Assembly: GCA_012861695.1 (NCBI GenBank)
Contig: JAAOOA010000006.1
Coordinates: 13,483,879 to 13,547,878 of the forward strand
Origin: Trematomus loennbergii
Lineage: Eukaryota > Chordata > Actinopteri > Perciformes > Nototheniidae
Direction: 5' to 3'
Length of the DNA: 64,000 nucleotides
Part shown: positions 63,390 to 64,000 of the stretch, piece after piece
Layout: each line of letters starts with the position of its first letter
Position numbering within the stretch: the stretch's first letter is position 1
The notes under the pieces: generated by a model
The model's database searches: none
Told to the model about the DNA's origin: nothing
Seen by the model: the letters and a program-made list of their open reading frames with translations, nothing else
Program-made: the position numbers and the translations under genes

Positions 63390-63720
63390 GTGAGCACGTT
63401 CTTGGCCAATAAAGCTGATTATTGCTCCGGCTCATTACGGGGGGACCTGTTAAATGATTTCTAAAGATGGCACATGTTGGACTCAATGTGGGAGCCAAGC
63501 CAAGGCCAAGCTGAATAGCAGTCTGTCCCTCTAAATAACCCCCAGCCCTTGGGCTTTATAGAGGACCCACTATCTCTCCACATAACTGGCAGCCAGCCAG
63601 CCTAAAGACCATGGCTTTCAATTAGCTCTAATGAATTATAATTTTGTGCAATTTGAATCCGCTCTTCTAATTCTGCATAATAACGGTATAATTTCTGAAT
63701 GGGTTTGATTGCAATTACAT
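63390..63720. promoter_or_regulatory. Candidate conserved non-coding block
   Basis: Contains AAAGCTGATTATTGC, CTGTTAAATGATTTC, TTTCAATTAGCTCTAATGAATTATAATTTTG, TTCTAATTCTGCATAATAACGG and GATTGCAATTACATC. The clustering of TAATTA-type cores in repeat-free sequence resembles the 42-50 kb blocks. No coding signal. Confidence 0.4.
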
Positions 63721-64000
63721 CAGTAACTGAAAAAAGGATAAGGGTTCAACCCGAGAGGTCTGTAGGTCTGCAAATAGAGCAACTTTCTTTGCCTTTTTTT
63801 TGTTATAATACGGAAATTGTGCAAAAAAATGTGAGGCAACTTTTTATTTTCAGCTTATTACATTTGCAAGGTCATGCACAATGGACAAGGCTGTAATAGC
63901 TGCTGAGATAGTAGATTGGCCAATTAGATGAGTTCCTTCCAGTGATAAGCTGCTCCCTTTGTGTGTACTAAAGCACTGTGACCTTGAAATCATTGTTAAG

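Noticed and set aside
63735..63770. GGGTTCAACCC resembling a tRNA T-arm
   Set aside because: No acceptor stem, D-arm or anticodon arm could be built around it.

Overview
The window looks like teleost fish genomic DNA, most likely from a percomorph. The reasons are: AT-rich sequence dominated by long non-coding stretches; dense CA, CT and TTA microsatellites; a dispersed repeat familiar from fish genomes (57223-57435); and two short non-autonomous DNA transposons with intact inverted ends. I recognise no complete protein-coding gene. The longest open frames (about 165-171 codons near 32.6-33.5 kb and 35.4-35.9 kb) look like chance, and several others are translations of microsatellites.

Layout. 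Positions 1-4612 read like the tail of a long plus-strand 3' UTR, ending in a well-formed poly(A) site (ATTAAA at 4586, cleavage near 4612, GU-rich sequence after it). From about 4.6 to 41 kb the DNA is gene-poor. It holds an eroded coding-like segment (7020-7402), a GC-rich CT-repeat patch (13.4-13.6 kb), G-quadruplex-prone patches (11.15 and 16.0 kb), a promoter/first-exon-like segment with a 50-codon ORF (19.5-19.96 kb), a LINE 3' remnant (26.37-26.70 kb), a 578-bp Harbinger-like element carrying part of a MADF-domain exon (34357-34934), and a 782-bp MITE flanked by TTAA (37942-38723).

From about 41 to 50 kb, and again near 54.6, 56.2, 59.4-60.6 and 63.4-63.7 kb, the sequence takes on the look of developmental enhancers: homeodomain TAAT cores, perfect POU octamers, few repeats. 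This interval also holds a 188-bp CA tract and a perfect 20-bp hairpin. Exon-like segments with good splice signals lie at 44141-44247 and 56680-56760, with weaker ones at 29758-29786 and 54299-54358.

Interpretation. The simplest reading is the 3' end of one gene followed by a regulatory gene desert, or the introns of a large gene, serving a nearby developmental regulator that lies outside the window. The target gene cannot be named from this sequence. I found no bacterial-style system, CRISPR array, rRNA or convincing tRNA. Enhancer and exon calls are inferences that need alignment or RNA data; the transposon structures are read directly from the bases.
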